DNA of 64,000 bases from Roseimicrobium sp. ORNL1 (GCF_011044495.1 NZ_CP049143.1:1612001-1676000); one strand, 5' to 3'; counted from the stretch's first letter, positions 42,657 through 52,492 are shown. The notes: generated by a model not told the origin, from the letters alone. Program-made: numbers and translations.

Positions 42657-45600
42657 ATGAAGCCGCCTACGCCTTCTGTCCTGGTCGCGCTGGAGCGTCG
42701 CCTGGAGCCGCTCATCGAGATGGAGCGTCTCATCTTCCGTCGCAAGCTGCTGGCCGCAGGGTTTGGCGTGGCAGCGGTGGTGGCCCTGCTGCTGTGGTGG
42801 CGAGCTGGTGCTGCAGGACTCAGCCGCTGGGACCTGGTGCTTTTCGCGGTTGGCGCGTATCTGGTCGTGTGGTTTGGCTCAAGCTGGTGGTCGCGTGCCC
42901 GCAGGGTGGACCAGCGTGAAATCGCCCAGCGGTTGGAGTCGGCACATCCCGACATGCAGGCCGTGCTCCTCACGGCTATGGATCAGCACGGTGAGGGCGG
43001 CAGGCTGACGTATCTCCAGCAGCGGGTGGTTGCGGATGCTGTGCGACACTCAACCTCGCACGACTGGCAGCGGCAACTCTTTGGCAACAAGCCACGCGTG
43101 TGGGATCTTGTTTCCAGCGGTGCGCTTACCGTCTTCGCATTGCTGGTGGCGCTGACGTTTCCCAGGCTCGCGGGCAAAGACAATGTGCAGCACGCACCTC
43201 TAGCGTCCAAGGACAAGGTGGAGAAGCAGGCGGAGGCTCCCACCATCAATGTCGAGGTGCGTCCCGGTGATACGGAAGTGGAGCGCAACACACGGCTGGT
43301 GGTGGATGCGAAATTCACGGGCGGCACGCCGGCGCATGCGGTCATCGTGCTGAGTGAGGATGAGGAAGGCAAGCAGGAGCGCGCTCGTGTAAACATGAAT
43401 GCCACCGTGGAGAACAACGCCTACGGCGGTGTCGTCAAGAGCGTGGAGCGCGATGGCTTCTACCGCGTGGAATATGAGGGAGGAGTCTCGAAGGTATTTC
43501 GCGTGACCACGTATGTGCACCCTGAGCTGGTGCGCTCGGATGCCATCATCACGCCACCCTCCTATTCCGGACAGCCGGCGAAGGAGGTCAAGAACACGCT
43601 GAATGTCTCCGCGCTGGAGGGATCCGAGATTCGCTTCCGCATGACCGTGAACAAACCCGTGGCTGTGGCGGAACTGTTTGGGGAGGACAAGACGAGCATC
43701 CCACTCGCGCCTACCAAGGAGGATCCGCTGGTGCTGGAGGGCGTCATGAAGCCGGAGGAGTCGCAGAAGTACCGCCTGCATCTCGTGGACGCCCAGGAGC
43801 GTAGCAACAAGCAGCCACCGTGGATCAAGGTCAATATCCTCAAGGACAATCCACCCAAGGTGGACCTGGTTTTCCCGAAGCGGGACCTTGCCGTATCGCC
43901 GCTTCAGGAGCTGCCGCTGGAAGCGAAGGTGTGGGATGACATCGGCGTGGAGAAGGCGGGCGTGGTCTTCATGCTGGGAGATTCCACGAAGGAGGTGCCG
44001 CTGAGCGAAGGCAAGCTCGATGGCAAGAAGTCGCATGAAGTGAAAACGATGCTCGCGCTGGAGGAGCTGGAAGCAAAGCCCCGCCAGATGGTGAGCTACT
44101 ACGTCTGGGCGGAGGACCATCATCCGCAAGGCGGCGTGCGCCGCACCATGAGCGACATGTTCTTTGCCGAGGTACGTCATTTTGAAGACATCTTCCGCGA
44201 AGCGGACGCTCCGCCCGGAGCTGGTCAGGGACAGCCAAGTGTGGCAGACAAGCTGGCCCAGCTTCAGAAGCAGGTGGTGAATGCCACGTGGCGCCTGGTG
44301 CGTGATGCCGGTGGCGGGAAGAAGTATGAGAAGATGGAGGGGGATGTAGGTACTGTGAAGGAGGGGCAGGACACCGCCGCTCAGCAGACGGAGGAGGCCC
44401 TCGGTGAGGTGGAGGATGCTGAGGTTCGTCAAGCGTTGGAGGATGCCCTGGATGCGATGAAGCGCGCCTCCGGCACGCTGGATGAAGGCATCAAGAAAAA
44501 GGAGACGAACTCGCTGACGGTTGCACTCACTCCTGAACGCGAGGCTCTGGAACATCTGGGCCGTGCGCAGAGCCGTGAGCACCACGTGATGCGTGCGCAG
44601 AACCAGCAGCAGGGCGGACAGAGCCAGCAGAATCAGAACCAGATCATGCAGCTCGAGCTGACGCAGAAGGAGAAGATGTACGAGGAGGCGAGCGAGGCGA
44701 AAGAAGAAGAGACTGCGGAGCAGCAGGAGAACCTGCAAGTGCTGAACCGGCTCAAGGAACTGGCCCGCCGTCAGGAGGCGCTCGCGGAGAAGATCAAGGA
44801 TCTGGAAGAGCAGATGGCCAAGGCCAAGACCGAGGAGGAGAAGGCGGAACTCCAGCAGCAGCTCAAGAGATTGCAGGAGGAACAGGAGCAGGTTCTCCGC
44901 GATTTGGATGAGCTGCAGGAACGCATGGAGAAGCCGGAGAACCAGCAGAACATGGCTCAGGAGCGTGAGAAGCTGGACAAGGCCCGCGAGCAGGCGCGAG
45001 AGGCGGCGGAGAAACTTGCCCAGGAGGAAACCAGCGCCGCCGCGAACTCCGCCACCCGCGCACAGGAGAATCTTGAGCAGGTGCGTGATGAATTTCGTCA
45101 GCGCACCGCGAAGCGTTTCGCGGAGGAAATGCGCCAGCTCAAGCAGCAGGCCGCGCAACTCGATGAAGGGCAGAAGCAGCTTGCCGAAGCCCTCCATCCC
45201 GAAGATTCACCGAAGCAGGAGCAGCAGCCGAAACCGGGTGAAAAGGGAGACACCACAGCAGAGCTGAAGAAGAACCTGGAGAGAAACCAACTGCGTCGGC
45301 AGGCGGAGGCGCAGGGTGAGGCACTCGATAAGATACTCGAGAACATGCAGCAACTCAGCGAGCAGGCAGAAGGCTCGGAGCCGTTGCTGGCAAGCTCCCT
45401 GCATGACGCCGTGCGCAAGGCGCACTCGGATGGCATCAAGGATGCCCTGGACGAAACCAGGCTGAACCTGCAGTACTCGCCAACGGATGCGGAGAGCAGC
45501 GAGCGCAAGGCAGCCCAAGGCATCGAAGAACTGAAGAAGGGTGTGGACCGTGCTGCCGAGAGCGTGCTCGGCAGCGAGACCGAAGCCCTGCGCATGGCGC

Positions 45601-46877
45601 GCAATGAATTGGATCGCCTGCTCAACGACGTGGAAAAGGATCAGGCGGAAAGGCAGCAGGGCGGTCCAGGTCAGGAAGCCAAGAACGAAGGACAGCAAAC
45701 GGCTCAAGGCAAGAAAGGCGAGGGTGAACAAGCCCAACCCGGGAAGAACGCGCAAGATGCAGAACGCCGCATGGCCGCAGCTGATGGTGATCCTTCCAAG
45801 GAACAGAATGAGAAGGGTCAGCAGGCTTCCGCTTCCGGCCAGCAGGGTAAGGAAGGTCAGCAAGGCAAGCAACCAGGCAAGGGCACAGAGCCGGGCAAGG
45901 AAGGTGAGCGCGGCAAGGAGCCTGGAGCACTTGCGGGGAACAGTTCTGAGAAGACACAGCAGCAGGGGCAAGGGCAAGGACAAGGACAGGAAAAGGGACA
46001 GCAACAAGGTGCTGGCCAAGGGGAGCAACAAGGCCAGCAGCAGGCGGGCATGCAGCCGGGTCAGGGACAAGGCCAGGGACAACAGCGTGGTGAAGGGCAG
46101 GGCGAAAGCCAACAGGCCGCCAATGGTCAGCAGCAAGGTCAAGGCAGGCAGCCTGGTCAGCAGCCGGGAGAACAAGGCCAAGGCCAGGGCGAAGGCCAAG
46201 GTGGCCAGCAACCCGGACAGGGACAGCGTGCGGGTATGATGGCTGGTGATACACCGGGTCAGGGACAGGGTCAGCAACAGCAGCAAGGTCAACAACCCGG
46301 GCAGGGACAGCGTCCCGGTGGACAGCAAGGCATGGCGCAGGGTGGGCAGGGCCAAGGTCAAGCACAGGGTCAGGGAGAGCAAGGCCGGCAGCCGGGTGAA
46401 GGTGGGCAGCGTCAGGGAGGTCAGCTTGCGCAGGGTGGCAATCGCGCAGGCGGTGCGCAGCGTAGCGGTGGAGGCGAAGGTGGACCGGGAGGAGATGGCG
46501 GATGGTTCTTCGATGGTGCGGCTGAGGCCGACAACGACAGCCCCCTTACCGGATCCAATGCTGGCGAGTGGTCCGACCGTCTGCGTCGCGTTGAGGAATC
46601 GCTGGATAACCCCGAACTCAAAAATCAAGCAGCAGGTGTCATCGAGAATGCACGGCAGATTCGCCTCGACAACCGTCGCAATGACACGCCGCCGCAAAGT
46701 GATGTGGTGCAGCTGAAGGTGGTGCAGCCGCTGGCGGAATTGCGTGATCGCGTTTCTGAAGAGTTGGCGAAACGCGAGGCGGCCAATCCTCTTGCACCGC
46801 TGGATCGGGATCCGGTTCCGCATCGTTATCGCGAACAGGTGCGTCGTTATTATTCGGAACTGGGAGGGGGCAAGTGA
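42657..46877 (+). CDS. Giant DUF4175-like protein with Gln/Gly-rich segment
   Basis: This 1406-residue protein has three N-terminal hydrophobic segments (about residues 31-46, 58-75, 140-155) and periplasmic Ig-like DUF4175-type domains to about residue 530. A Glu/Gln-rich coiled coil spans about 660-1000 and a Gln/Gly low-complexity segment about 1000-1281. A conserved-looking C-terminal domain ends in VPHRYREQVRRYYSELG. I use ATG 42657; a TTG lies three codons upstream. The Gln/Gly segment is unusually long. It sits between BatA and the VWA gene. A large envelope scaffold is a reasonable guess. Confidence 0.85.
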   Translation: MKPPTPSVLVALERRLEPLIEMERLIFRRKLLAAGFGVAAVVALLLWWRAGAAGLSRWDLVLFAVGAYLVVWFGSSWWSRARRVDQREIAQRLESAHPDMQAVLLTAMDQHGEGGRLTYLQQRVVADAVRHSTSHDWQRQLFGNKPRVWDLVSSGALTVFALLVALTFPRLAGKDNVQHAPLASKDKVEKQAEAPTINVEVRPGDTEVERNTRLVVDAKFTGGTPAHAVIVLSEDEEGKQERARVNMNATVENNAYGGVVKSVERDGFYRVEYEGGVSKVFRVTTYVHPELVRSDAIITPPSYSGQPAKEVKNTLNVSALEGSEIRFRMTVNKPVAVAELFGEDKTSIPLAPTKEDPLVLEGVMKPEESQKYRLHLVDAQERSNKQPPWIKVNILKDNPPKVDLVFPKRDLAVSPLQELPLEAKVWDDIGVEKAGVVFMLGDSTKEVPLSEGKLDGKKSHEVKTMLALEELEAKPRQMVSYYVWAEDHHPQGGVRRTMSDMFFAEVRHFEDIFREADAPPGAGQGQPSVADKLAQLQKQVVNATWRLVRDAGGGKKYEKMEGDVGTVKEGQDTAAQQTEEALGEVEDAEVRQALEDALDAMKRASGTLDEGIKKKETNSLTVALTPEREALEHLGRAQSREHHVMRAQNQQQGGQSQQNQNQIMQLELTQKEKMYEEASEAKEEETAEQQENLQVLNRLKELARRQEALAEKIKDLEEQMAKAKTEEEKAELQQQLKRLQEEQEQVLRDLDELQERMEKPENQQNMAQEREKLDKAREQAREAAEKLAQEETSAAANSATRAQENLEQVRDEFRQRTAKRFAEEMRQLKQQAAQLDEGQKQLAEALHPEDSPKQEQQPKPGEKGDTTAELKKNLERNQLRRQAEAQGEALDKILENMQQLSEQAEGSEPLLASSLHDAVRKAHSDGIKDALDETRLNLQYSPTDAESSERKAAQGIEELKKGVDRAAESVLGSETEALRMARNELDRLLNDVEKDQAERQQGGPGQEAKNEGQQTAQGKKGEGEQAQPGKNAQDAERRMAAADGDPSKEQNEKGQQASASGQQGKEGQQGKQPGKGTEPGKEGERGKEPGALAGNSSEKTQQQGQGQGQGQEKGQQQGAGQGEQQGQQQAGMQPGQGQGQGQQRGEGQGESQQAANGQQQGQGRQPGQQPGEQGQGQGEGQGGQQPGQGQRAGMMAGDTPGQGQGQQQQQGQQPGQGQRPGGQQGMAQGGQGQGQAQGQGEQGRQPGEGGQRQGGQLAQGGNRAGGAQRSGGGEGGPGGDGGWFFDGAAEADNDSPLTGSNAGEWSDRLRRVEESLDNPELKNQAAGVIENARQIRLDNRRNDTPPQSDVVQLKVVQPLAELRDRVSEELAKREAANPLAPLDRDPVPHRYREQVRRYYSELGGGK
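45658..46500 (+). repeat. Degenerate Gln/Gly-coding repeat
   Basis: About 840 bases inside the giant gene code for imperfect GQGQ, QQG and PGQ units, with many CAGGG and CAAGG stretches. Codons vary (CAA/CAG, GGT/GGC), so the repetition is stronger at protein than DNA level. The minus strand also has an open frame here, an artefact of composition. Confidence 0.75.
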
Positions 46878-46934
46878 GGGGCGGCATGCAGGAGACGAAG
46901 AAGAAGCTCGTGAACCAGGGAGGTTGTGGGACCC

Positions 46935-49313
46935 ATGGCTGAGGAATGGTTTTGGCAGAGCGCGAATGGTTCATGGCCCCGCATCGCCGTCGCGTTGAGC
47001 GTGGTGGGTCTGGCGGTGCTGTGGATCAGCTATCGTGGCATGACCGGCCGCACGTGGCGTCGCGAGGCCGCGATCCTGTGCAAGGTGCTCGTGTTTGCCC
47101 TGCTGCTACTCATGCTGCTGGAGCCCATGGCGATGACCCGTGTGCCCAAGCCGGGGCAGAATGATGTGCTCATCCTGGCCGATGATTCCGCCAGTCTCGC
47201 ACTCGTCGACAGCGCCACGGGCAAGCCTGCGGGTGATCCCGTGAAGTCTGCGCTGCATCGCGATGCCGCGTGGATAAAGGACGTCGAGAAGACCTTCCGC
47301 GTGCACACCTACTCGTTCGATGATCGCCTGCATGAGCGCACGCAATTGGACGACTTGAAGCTTCAGGGCATGCGTTCCGCGCTGGCGGACAGTCTTCACA
47401 ATTTGCAGCAGCGTTATCAGCGGCAGCCCGTCGCCGCGGTGCTCTTGCTCACCGATGGCAATGCCACCGATGCCGCGAAGCTGGAGGAGATGATGGCAAC
47501 GTCCAAGCCCACCGCACCCATCTTCCCCGTGGTGACCGGAGTGCGTGAAGTGAAGAGTGATCTGGCGTTGAAGCAGGTGGATGTTACGCAGACGCCGTTT
47601 GAAGATTCACCGGTGGCGCTCACCGCGAAGATTGCCGCCGTGGGGCTGGGCGGCACGGGTATCTCCCTCGTGATTCAGGATGAAGCCGGCAAGGTGGTGA
47701 AGACGGAGAAGCACAAGCTGGCGGATACCCAGACGGAGCACACCTTCCAAACGCGTTTCCGTCCGGAGAAGATGGGCATTTCCTTCTTCAAGGTATCCGT
47801 AGTGAAGGATCAGGCCGTAGCGCATCTGGCGGATGCGGCCAAGCTGAAGGAGACATCCGCAGAGGCGACCATGGAGAATAACCAACGCTTCCTCGCAATT
47901 GACCGACGCAATGGTCCCTATCGCGTGTTGTATGTGAGTGGGCGTCCGAACTGGGAGTACAAGTTCCTGCGTCGTTCGCTGGAACCAGACAATGAGGTGA
48001 AACTTGCGGCTCTCATCCGCATGGCCAAGCGTGAGCCGAAGTTTCAGTGGCGCGGCAGGGAAGGGGAGACAAGCAATCCGCTTTTCCGTGGATTCAAGTC
48101 GAACGAACCGGAGGAAGCGCAGCGCTATGACCAGCCGGTGCTGAAGCGTCTCAATGTGATGGACGCCTCAGAACTGGCCGATGGCTTCCCGAAGACGCCG
48201 GAGGAGTTGTTTGGAAAATTTCGCGCGGTGGTGCTGGATGATGTGGAGGCGGATTTCTTCACGCGTGAGCAGTTGGATTTGCTGGAGCGCTTTGTGAGCG
48301 TGCGCGGTGGATCGCTGGTGATGCTGGGCGGGCAGGAGAGTTTCCGCCTCGGAGGTTATGAGCACACGCCGGTGGGACGCATGCTTCCCGTGTATCTGGA
48401 TCGTGCGGGCCAGGTGGCTCCGGCAGAGGAGGCGCGTTTCACTCTGACACGCGAAGGCTGGCTGGAACCGTGGATGCGACTGCGCAATACGGAGCCGGAG
48501 GAGGAGTCTCGCATGGCGACGATGCCGGCGTTCTATTCGGTGAATCAGAGCACGGCGATCAAACCCGGCGCCTCCATCCTGGCCGCGGTGACGGATGCAC
48601 AACGCAAGTCACACCCCGCATGGGTGGTGCAGCGGTATGGCAATGGACGCGTCGCAGCCGTGACGGTCGGTGACATCTGGCGCTGGGGTCTGAACGATCC
48701 AGCATCGCAGGCGGACATGGCAAAGTCATGGAGACAACTTTTCCGGTGGCTGGTGGTCGATGTGCCAGATCGCGTGGAGATTCAACTCAACATCACCCCA
48801 TCCGGTTCTCATGAACTCGTGAAGCCGCAGGTGCGCGTGCGTGACCTCGCGTTCCGTCCCCAGGACGATGCCACCGTGGGCATTGAGATTCAGGAGCCGG
48901 ATGGTGGTTGCATTGCCCAAGGTGCGGAACCCGCGGTGACGGAGGCAGGACTTTTTGAGATGTCCACCCATGCAGGCGCGCAGGGCGTGTATCGGGTCAA
49001 GGCAACGGTGAAGGACAGTGCCGGCGCCGTGATCGGTGAGAGCGCTTCCGGATGGGCGCTGAATCCAGCAGCAGAAGAGTTTGCGTCGCTCCTTCCCAAT
49101 CGTCCGCTTTTGGAACGCCTCGCTGCCTGGAGTGGCGGGCGTGTGATTGCGGTCGATGAACTTGGTTCCTGGGCCGATGGCTTGTCCGAGATCAAGATGC
49201 CCGTCATGGAAACTCGTACCGAGCCGCTCTGGCATCGCTGGTGGGTGCTCGCCCTGCTGGTCGCGCTGCTGGGTACCGAATGGTGGCTGAGAAGGAGGCA
49301 GGGATGGAGATGA
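46935..49313 (+). CDS. VWA/GATase-like membrane protein
   Basis: This 792-residue protein starts MAEEWFWQSANGSWP (the GTG at 46926 is less likely) and has two early TM segments (about residues 18-35, 50-70). A VWA-like domain follows (DVLILADDSASLALVD; then AVLLLTDGNATDA), with a GATase1-like domain (PYRVLYVSGRPNWEYKFLRR, then GSLVMLGGQESFRLGG) and a C-terminal TM (WWVLALLVALLGTEWWLRR). It fits the MoxR/BatA cluster. Its stop overlaps the next gene. Confidence 0.88.
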   Translation: MAEEWFWQSANGSWPRIAVALSVVGLAVLWISYRGMTGRTWRREAAILCKVLVFALLLLMLLEPMAMTRVPKPGQNDVLILADDSASLALVDSATGKPAGDPVKSALHRDAAWIKDVEKTFRVHTYSFDDRLHERTQLDDLKLQGMRSALADSLHNLQQRYQRQPVAAVLLLTDGNATDAAKLEEMMATSKPTAPIFPVVTGVREVKSDLALKQVDVTQTPFEDSPVALTAKIAAVGLGGTGISLVIQDEAGKVVKTEKHKLADTQTEHTFQTRFRPEKMGISFFKVSVVKDQAVAHLADAAKLKETSAEATMENNQRFLAIDRRNGPYRVLYVSGRPNWEYKFLRRSLEPDNEVKLAALIRMAKREPKFQWRGREGETSNPLFRGFKSNEPEEAQRYDQPVLKRLNVMDASELADGFPKTPEELFGKFRAVVLDDVEADFFTREQLDLLERFVSVRGGSLVMLGGQESFRLGGYEHTPVGRMLPVYLDRAGQVAPAEEARFTLTREGWLEPWMRLRNTEPEEESRMATMPAFYSVNQSTAIKPGASILAAVTDAQRKSHPAWVVQRYGNGRVAAVTVGDIWRWGLNDPASQADMAKSWRQLFRWLVVDVPDRVEIQLNITPSGSHELVKPQVRVRDLAFRPQDDATVGIEIQEPDGGCIAQGAEPAVTEAGLFEMSTHAGAQGVYRVKATVKDSAGAVIGESASGWALNPAAEEFASLLPNRPLLERLAAWSGGRVIAVDELGSWADGLSEIKMPVMETRTEPLWHRWWVLALLVALLGTEWWLRRRQGWR

Positions 49314-50383
49314 GGAAATACAGGGACAAGGGAAAAGGGATAGGGGACCAGGGAGGCCTCCTTGGAGCTTGGCTCTTGAGCGCGTGGCTGCTTGTAGGAA
49401 TAGTTTTGCCGCTTGGTGCGCAGCAAAAGGTGGAACCGCAGCCGGAGGCGCGGGATTTGCGCGTGCTGATTGTGATGGGGGCGGAAGGGACGGAGGAGTA
49501 CGGGAAGCGGTATCGCGAAGAGGTGCAGATGTGGGAGGAGATGTGCAGGAAGGCGGGAGTGGAGTTGCAGACGATCGGCGTGAGCCCCCAGCAAGAGCAG
49601 GAGCAAAAGCAGAAGGAAAATGAGAAGACGGATGCTGTACTCTTGCAGGAGGCGCTGAAGACTCTTTCTGCGAAACCGGCGCAGCCACTTTGGGTGGTGT
49701 TGATTGGGCATGGCACGTTTGATGGGCGTGACGCGCGCTTCAATCTTCGCGGGCCAGACATCATGGCGCCTGAACTCGCGGGATGGATGAAGCCCTTCAC
49801 CGGACCTGTGGCGTGCATCCAGACGGCGTCGGCGAGTTCGCCGTTCCTCAAGGCGCTGGCGGGTCCCAATCGCGTGCTCATCAGCGCCACGAAGAGTGCG
49901 GACGAAGTCTTCTACACGCGATTCGGCCAGTTCTTTGTGAAGGCCATCAGCGGCTCCGATGAAGCAGATCTGGATCGTGATCAGCAGGTGTCCTTGCTGG
50001 AGGCGTTCCTGTGGTCATCGAAGCAGGTGGATCGGTTCTTTGAGACAGAGCAGCGTCTTGCCACCGAGCATGCATTGCTTGAAGACAACGGCGATGGCAT
50101 CGGGACCCGGGCGCAGGCGTTTCAGGGGGTACGTCTCGCGGAGGCGCCTCCGGAAGGCAAGACGCCGGAAGGATTGCTGGCACGTCAGTGGTCTCTCTTG
50201 CTCAGCGATGCGGATGCGCAGCTCACCGAAGCCCAACGCACGAAACGCGATGCCCTGGAGCGCGAGATGGAGGCGCTGAAAGCGAAGCGCAAGGAACTGG
50301 GTGACGACGCCTACTACTCCAAGCTGGAGGCGCTGCTGCTGGAGATTTCGCGGATCTACGACGCTACGGAGAAGGATACGTAG
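49304..50383 (+). CDS. C13/caspase-like protein, probably inactive
   Basis: This 359-residue protein begins with a hydrophobic signal or anchor (about residues 20-40, ending LGAQQK). It then has an alpha/beta domain with LIGHGTFDG at about residue 135, the His loop of caspase/legumain folds, and a C-terminal helical part. Where legumain has its catalytic Cys (ACESG), this protein reads IQTASASSPF, so Cys is replaced by Ala. An AC four residues upstream may not compensate. I start at 49304 because AAGGAGG stands five bases before it. The function is unknown; a binding role is inferred. Confidence 0.7.
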   Translation: MEMRKYRDKGKGIGDQGGLLGAWLLSAWLLVGIVLPLGAQQKVEPQPEARDLRVLIVMGAEGTEEYGKRYREEVQMWEEMCRKAGVELQTIGVSPQQEQEQKQKENEKTDAVLLQEALKTLSAKPAQPLWVVLIGHGTFDGRDARFNLRGPDIMAPELAGWMKPFTGPVACIQTASASSPFLKALAGPNRVLISATKSADEVFYTRFGQFFVKAISGSDEADLDRDQQVSLLEAFLWSSKQVDRFFETEQRLATEHALLEDNGDGIGTRAQAFQGVRLAEAPPEGKTPEGLLARQWSLLLSDADAQLTEAQRTKRDALEREMEALKAKRKELGDDAYYSKLEALLLEISRIYDATEKDT

Positions 50384-50434
50384 GCAGCATTTCAGCGTGG
50401 CTCATGCGATCCACGGCTTCGAAAGCCAAAGATC

Positions 50435-50488
50435 GGCGGGTAGGAAAACCCGCCGGCCGATGTCCGGTCTGGAGACCCGACTTCCTAG
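50435..50488. repeat. 54-bp interspersed repeat, copy 2
   Basis: This copy differs from the one at 25189-25242 at three positions. The GGTCTGGAGACC hairpin is longer here, while one pair of the CCGG stem is lost. It lies 4 bases past the stop of the minus-strand DsbD gene, so in the same orientation and place as copy 1. Confidence 0.8.
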
Positions 50489-50492
50489 GGAC

Positions 50493-52418
50493 TCACTTCG
50501 CTACTTGTGCTGTGGTGCCTTTGATGGCCTTGGGCGCATGTTCCAGCTTTGCCAGCGCTTCCCTCACCAATGAAGGTGTGAACGGCACATCCGGATCGAT
50601 GATGATGGGCTCCTTTTGGCCAGGGACGTACAGGAGGTTTACAGGAATGGCCGTCTTGTTGAGGAGCGCGAGTGCGTCTTCAATCCGGACATCTGTGGTG
50701 GTCCAGTCGGCGCGCAACAAGGTCACGCCATACTTGCGGAAGTCTGACTGCAAGGCCTGGTTCTTATACACCCATTTATTCGCTTGGCAGGTGGCGCACC
50801 AGCGGGCGGTGAAGTCCACGAAGACAGGCACGTTCTTCGCACGGAGTTCATCCACCAGTTCGGGGGACCACTCCTTCCACGAGCCATCCTTGGGCCGCGG
50901 ATAGGCCATCCAGAATCCGAAGGCAAAGACGAGCGCGGTGAAGATGATGGCCTTCACCCGTGTCTTGGTGGGCTTGTCCGGGGTGAACCACCTTCCATAG
51001 ATCCAGCAGGCAGCGGCAATGAAGACAAGGCCGATGAGCAGGTCACGCTGGCCGTACTCGCTGATCAGGCCCATGAGCGACCACGTGAAGTACGCGGCAG
51101 CCGCGAGCATGAGGAAGGCCATCGCCTGCTTGAAGCTCTCCATCCAGGCACCGGGGCGGGGGAGCAGGCGGAGAAGCTTCGGGAAGAAGGCTAGTACCAG
51201 AAATGGAAACGCGAGACCGAGGGCGATCACCGTGAAGAACAACATCGATGGCCAGAAGCTGAGTCCGAGCGCGAAGGTCAGTGCTCCTGCGAGGAAGGGC
51301 GCGGCACATGGCGTGGCCACCAAGGTGGCGAGCAGGCCGGTGAAGAAGGAGCCCTGCAGGCCGGACTTGCCCGTGAGCTCCATGCCCACACCAGTGGCGG
51401 AGGTGCCCACTTCGAAGAGGCCAGCCATGTTCAGACCGAAAATGAAGATGATCAGCACCACGATGAAGGAGAACCAGGGCGACTGGAGCTGGAATCCCCA
51501 CGCGAGCTGCTCACCCCATGAGCGGAGCAGTTGCAGGACACCCACCAGCGCCCAGAAGGAAACGAGGATGCCCGCTGTGTAGGCCAGGCCGTGGAGCATC
51601 ACGCGGCGCGGATGCTCCAAACTCTGCTGCACCACACTGGTCACCTTGATGCCCAGCACGGGGAAGACGCAGGGCATGATGTTCAGGATCAAACCGCCGA
51701 GGAAGGCGAGCATGAGCTGTTTGAAGATATTCACCGGCTGCGCCGAACCTTGGGAGGGCGTTGCGGATGCGGAGGCAGCGGGAGTGCCAGTGTCGGCGCC
51801 GGTACCTTTGGTGGCGCCAGCGGTAGGAGAGGTGTTGGATTCGGCACCTGTATTCCCCTCGAGGCCTTTGAACACATCCGCCGCAGCGGCATTGACCACA
51901 GCGGTCTGTGCCACGGAAATTTCGAGCGAGAATGGCAGCTTTATGGGATTGCAGCTCTTGGGATCGCAGACCAGCGCATCCACGATGCCTTCCAGCTTCA
52001 CTTGATCACCGACCTTGAGATCGGCGGGAGCGGTGAGCTTGACCGGCAGATATACCGTGTCTGAGTATCCCAGGGACTTTGACCCGCCGGTGCCCTCTGT
52101 TTCGTGAGGCGCGGGCCAGGGAAGATCTTCTGCTGTCCATCCGTCCGGGAGTTTCCATTGGATGACCGTTGGCTTGCCGGTGCCGTCCTCGGGCAAGACC
52201 TTCCCATAGGTGTGGAAGGTGGGCTCATGCACCAGTTTCGCCGCCACGCGGAAGCTGCTGCCCGGTGCGATGCTGCTCTGCTCGGAGATGAGCTCTGCCG
52301 TCACCGGTTTGCTCTTGATTAGGGCGAGGCCGGGAATATCCGGACTTTGGGCCTGGAGTCCTGCCGGAAGCAGAGAGACGAGCAGCAGGAGAAGGAGACT
52401 CGGGAGGAAACGCGTCAT
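50493..52418 (-). CDS. dsbD: Thiol:disulfide interchange protein DsbD
   Basis: This 641-residue protein has a signal peptide (MTRFLPSLLLLLLVSLLPAG) and an N-terminal DsbD-alpha-like domain (IVDALVCDPKSCNP). A low-complexity Thr/Ser/Ala linker at about residues 200-230 precedes the eight-TM DsbD domain (GLILNIMPCVFPVLG; LLATLVATPCAAPFLAG). The C-terminal thioredoxin domain has WCATC (Cys541, Cys544). It carries electrons from the cytoplasm to periplasmic thiol proteins. The start follows the signal peptide. It lies 75 bases after the CDGSH gene. Confidence 0.93.
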   Translation of the reverse strand: MTRFLPSLLLLLLVSLLPAGLQAQSPDIPGLALIKSKPVTAELISEQSSIAPGSSFRVAAKLVHEPTFHTYGKVLPEDGTGKPTVIQWKLPDGWTAEDLPWPAPHETEGTGGSKSLGYSDTVYLPVKLTAPADLKVGDQVKLEGIVDALVCDPKSCNPIKLPFSLEISVAQTAVVNAAAADVFKGLEGNTGAESNTSPTAGATKGTGADTGTPAASASATPSQGSAQPVNIFKQLMLAFLGGLILNIMPCVFPVLGIKVTSVVQQSLEHPRRVMLHGLAYTAGILVSFWALVGVLQLLRSWGEQLAWGFQLQSPWFSFIVVLIIFIFGLNMAGLFEVGTSATGVGMELTGKSGLQGSFFTGLLATLVATPCAAPFLAGALTFALGLSFWPSMLFFTVIALGLAFPFLVLAFFPKLLRLLPRPGAWMESFKQAMAFLMLAAAAYFTWSLMGLISEYGQRDLLIGLVFIAAACWIYGRWFTPDKPTKTRVKAIIFTALVFAFGFWMAYPRPKDGSWKEWSPELVDELRAKNVPVFVDFTARWCATCQANKWVYKNQALQSDFRKYGVTLLRADWTTTDVRIEDALALLNKTAIPVNLLYVPGQKEPIIIDPDVPFTPSLVREALAKLEHAPKAIKGTTAQVAK

Positions 52419-52492
52419 GACGGAAACTCTACGTGGAGTGGGGAGGGTGTTGATGAAGCGAGATGAAATGAAATGGAAATGCCAGCCCGGCT

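Noticed and set aside
45207-46823. 538-residue minus-strand frame opposite the giant gene
   Set aside because: It is a Leu-rich artefact of the Gln/Gly repeat codons read in reverse.
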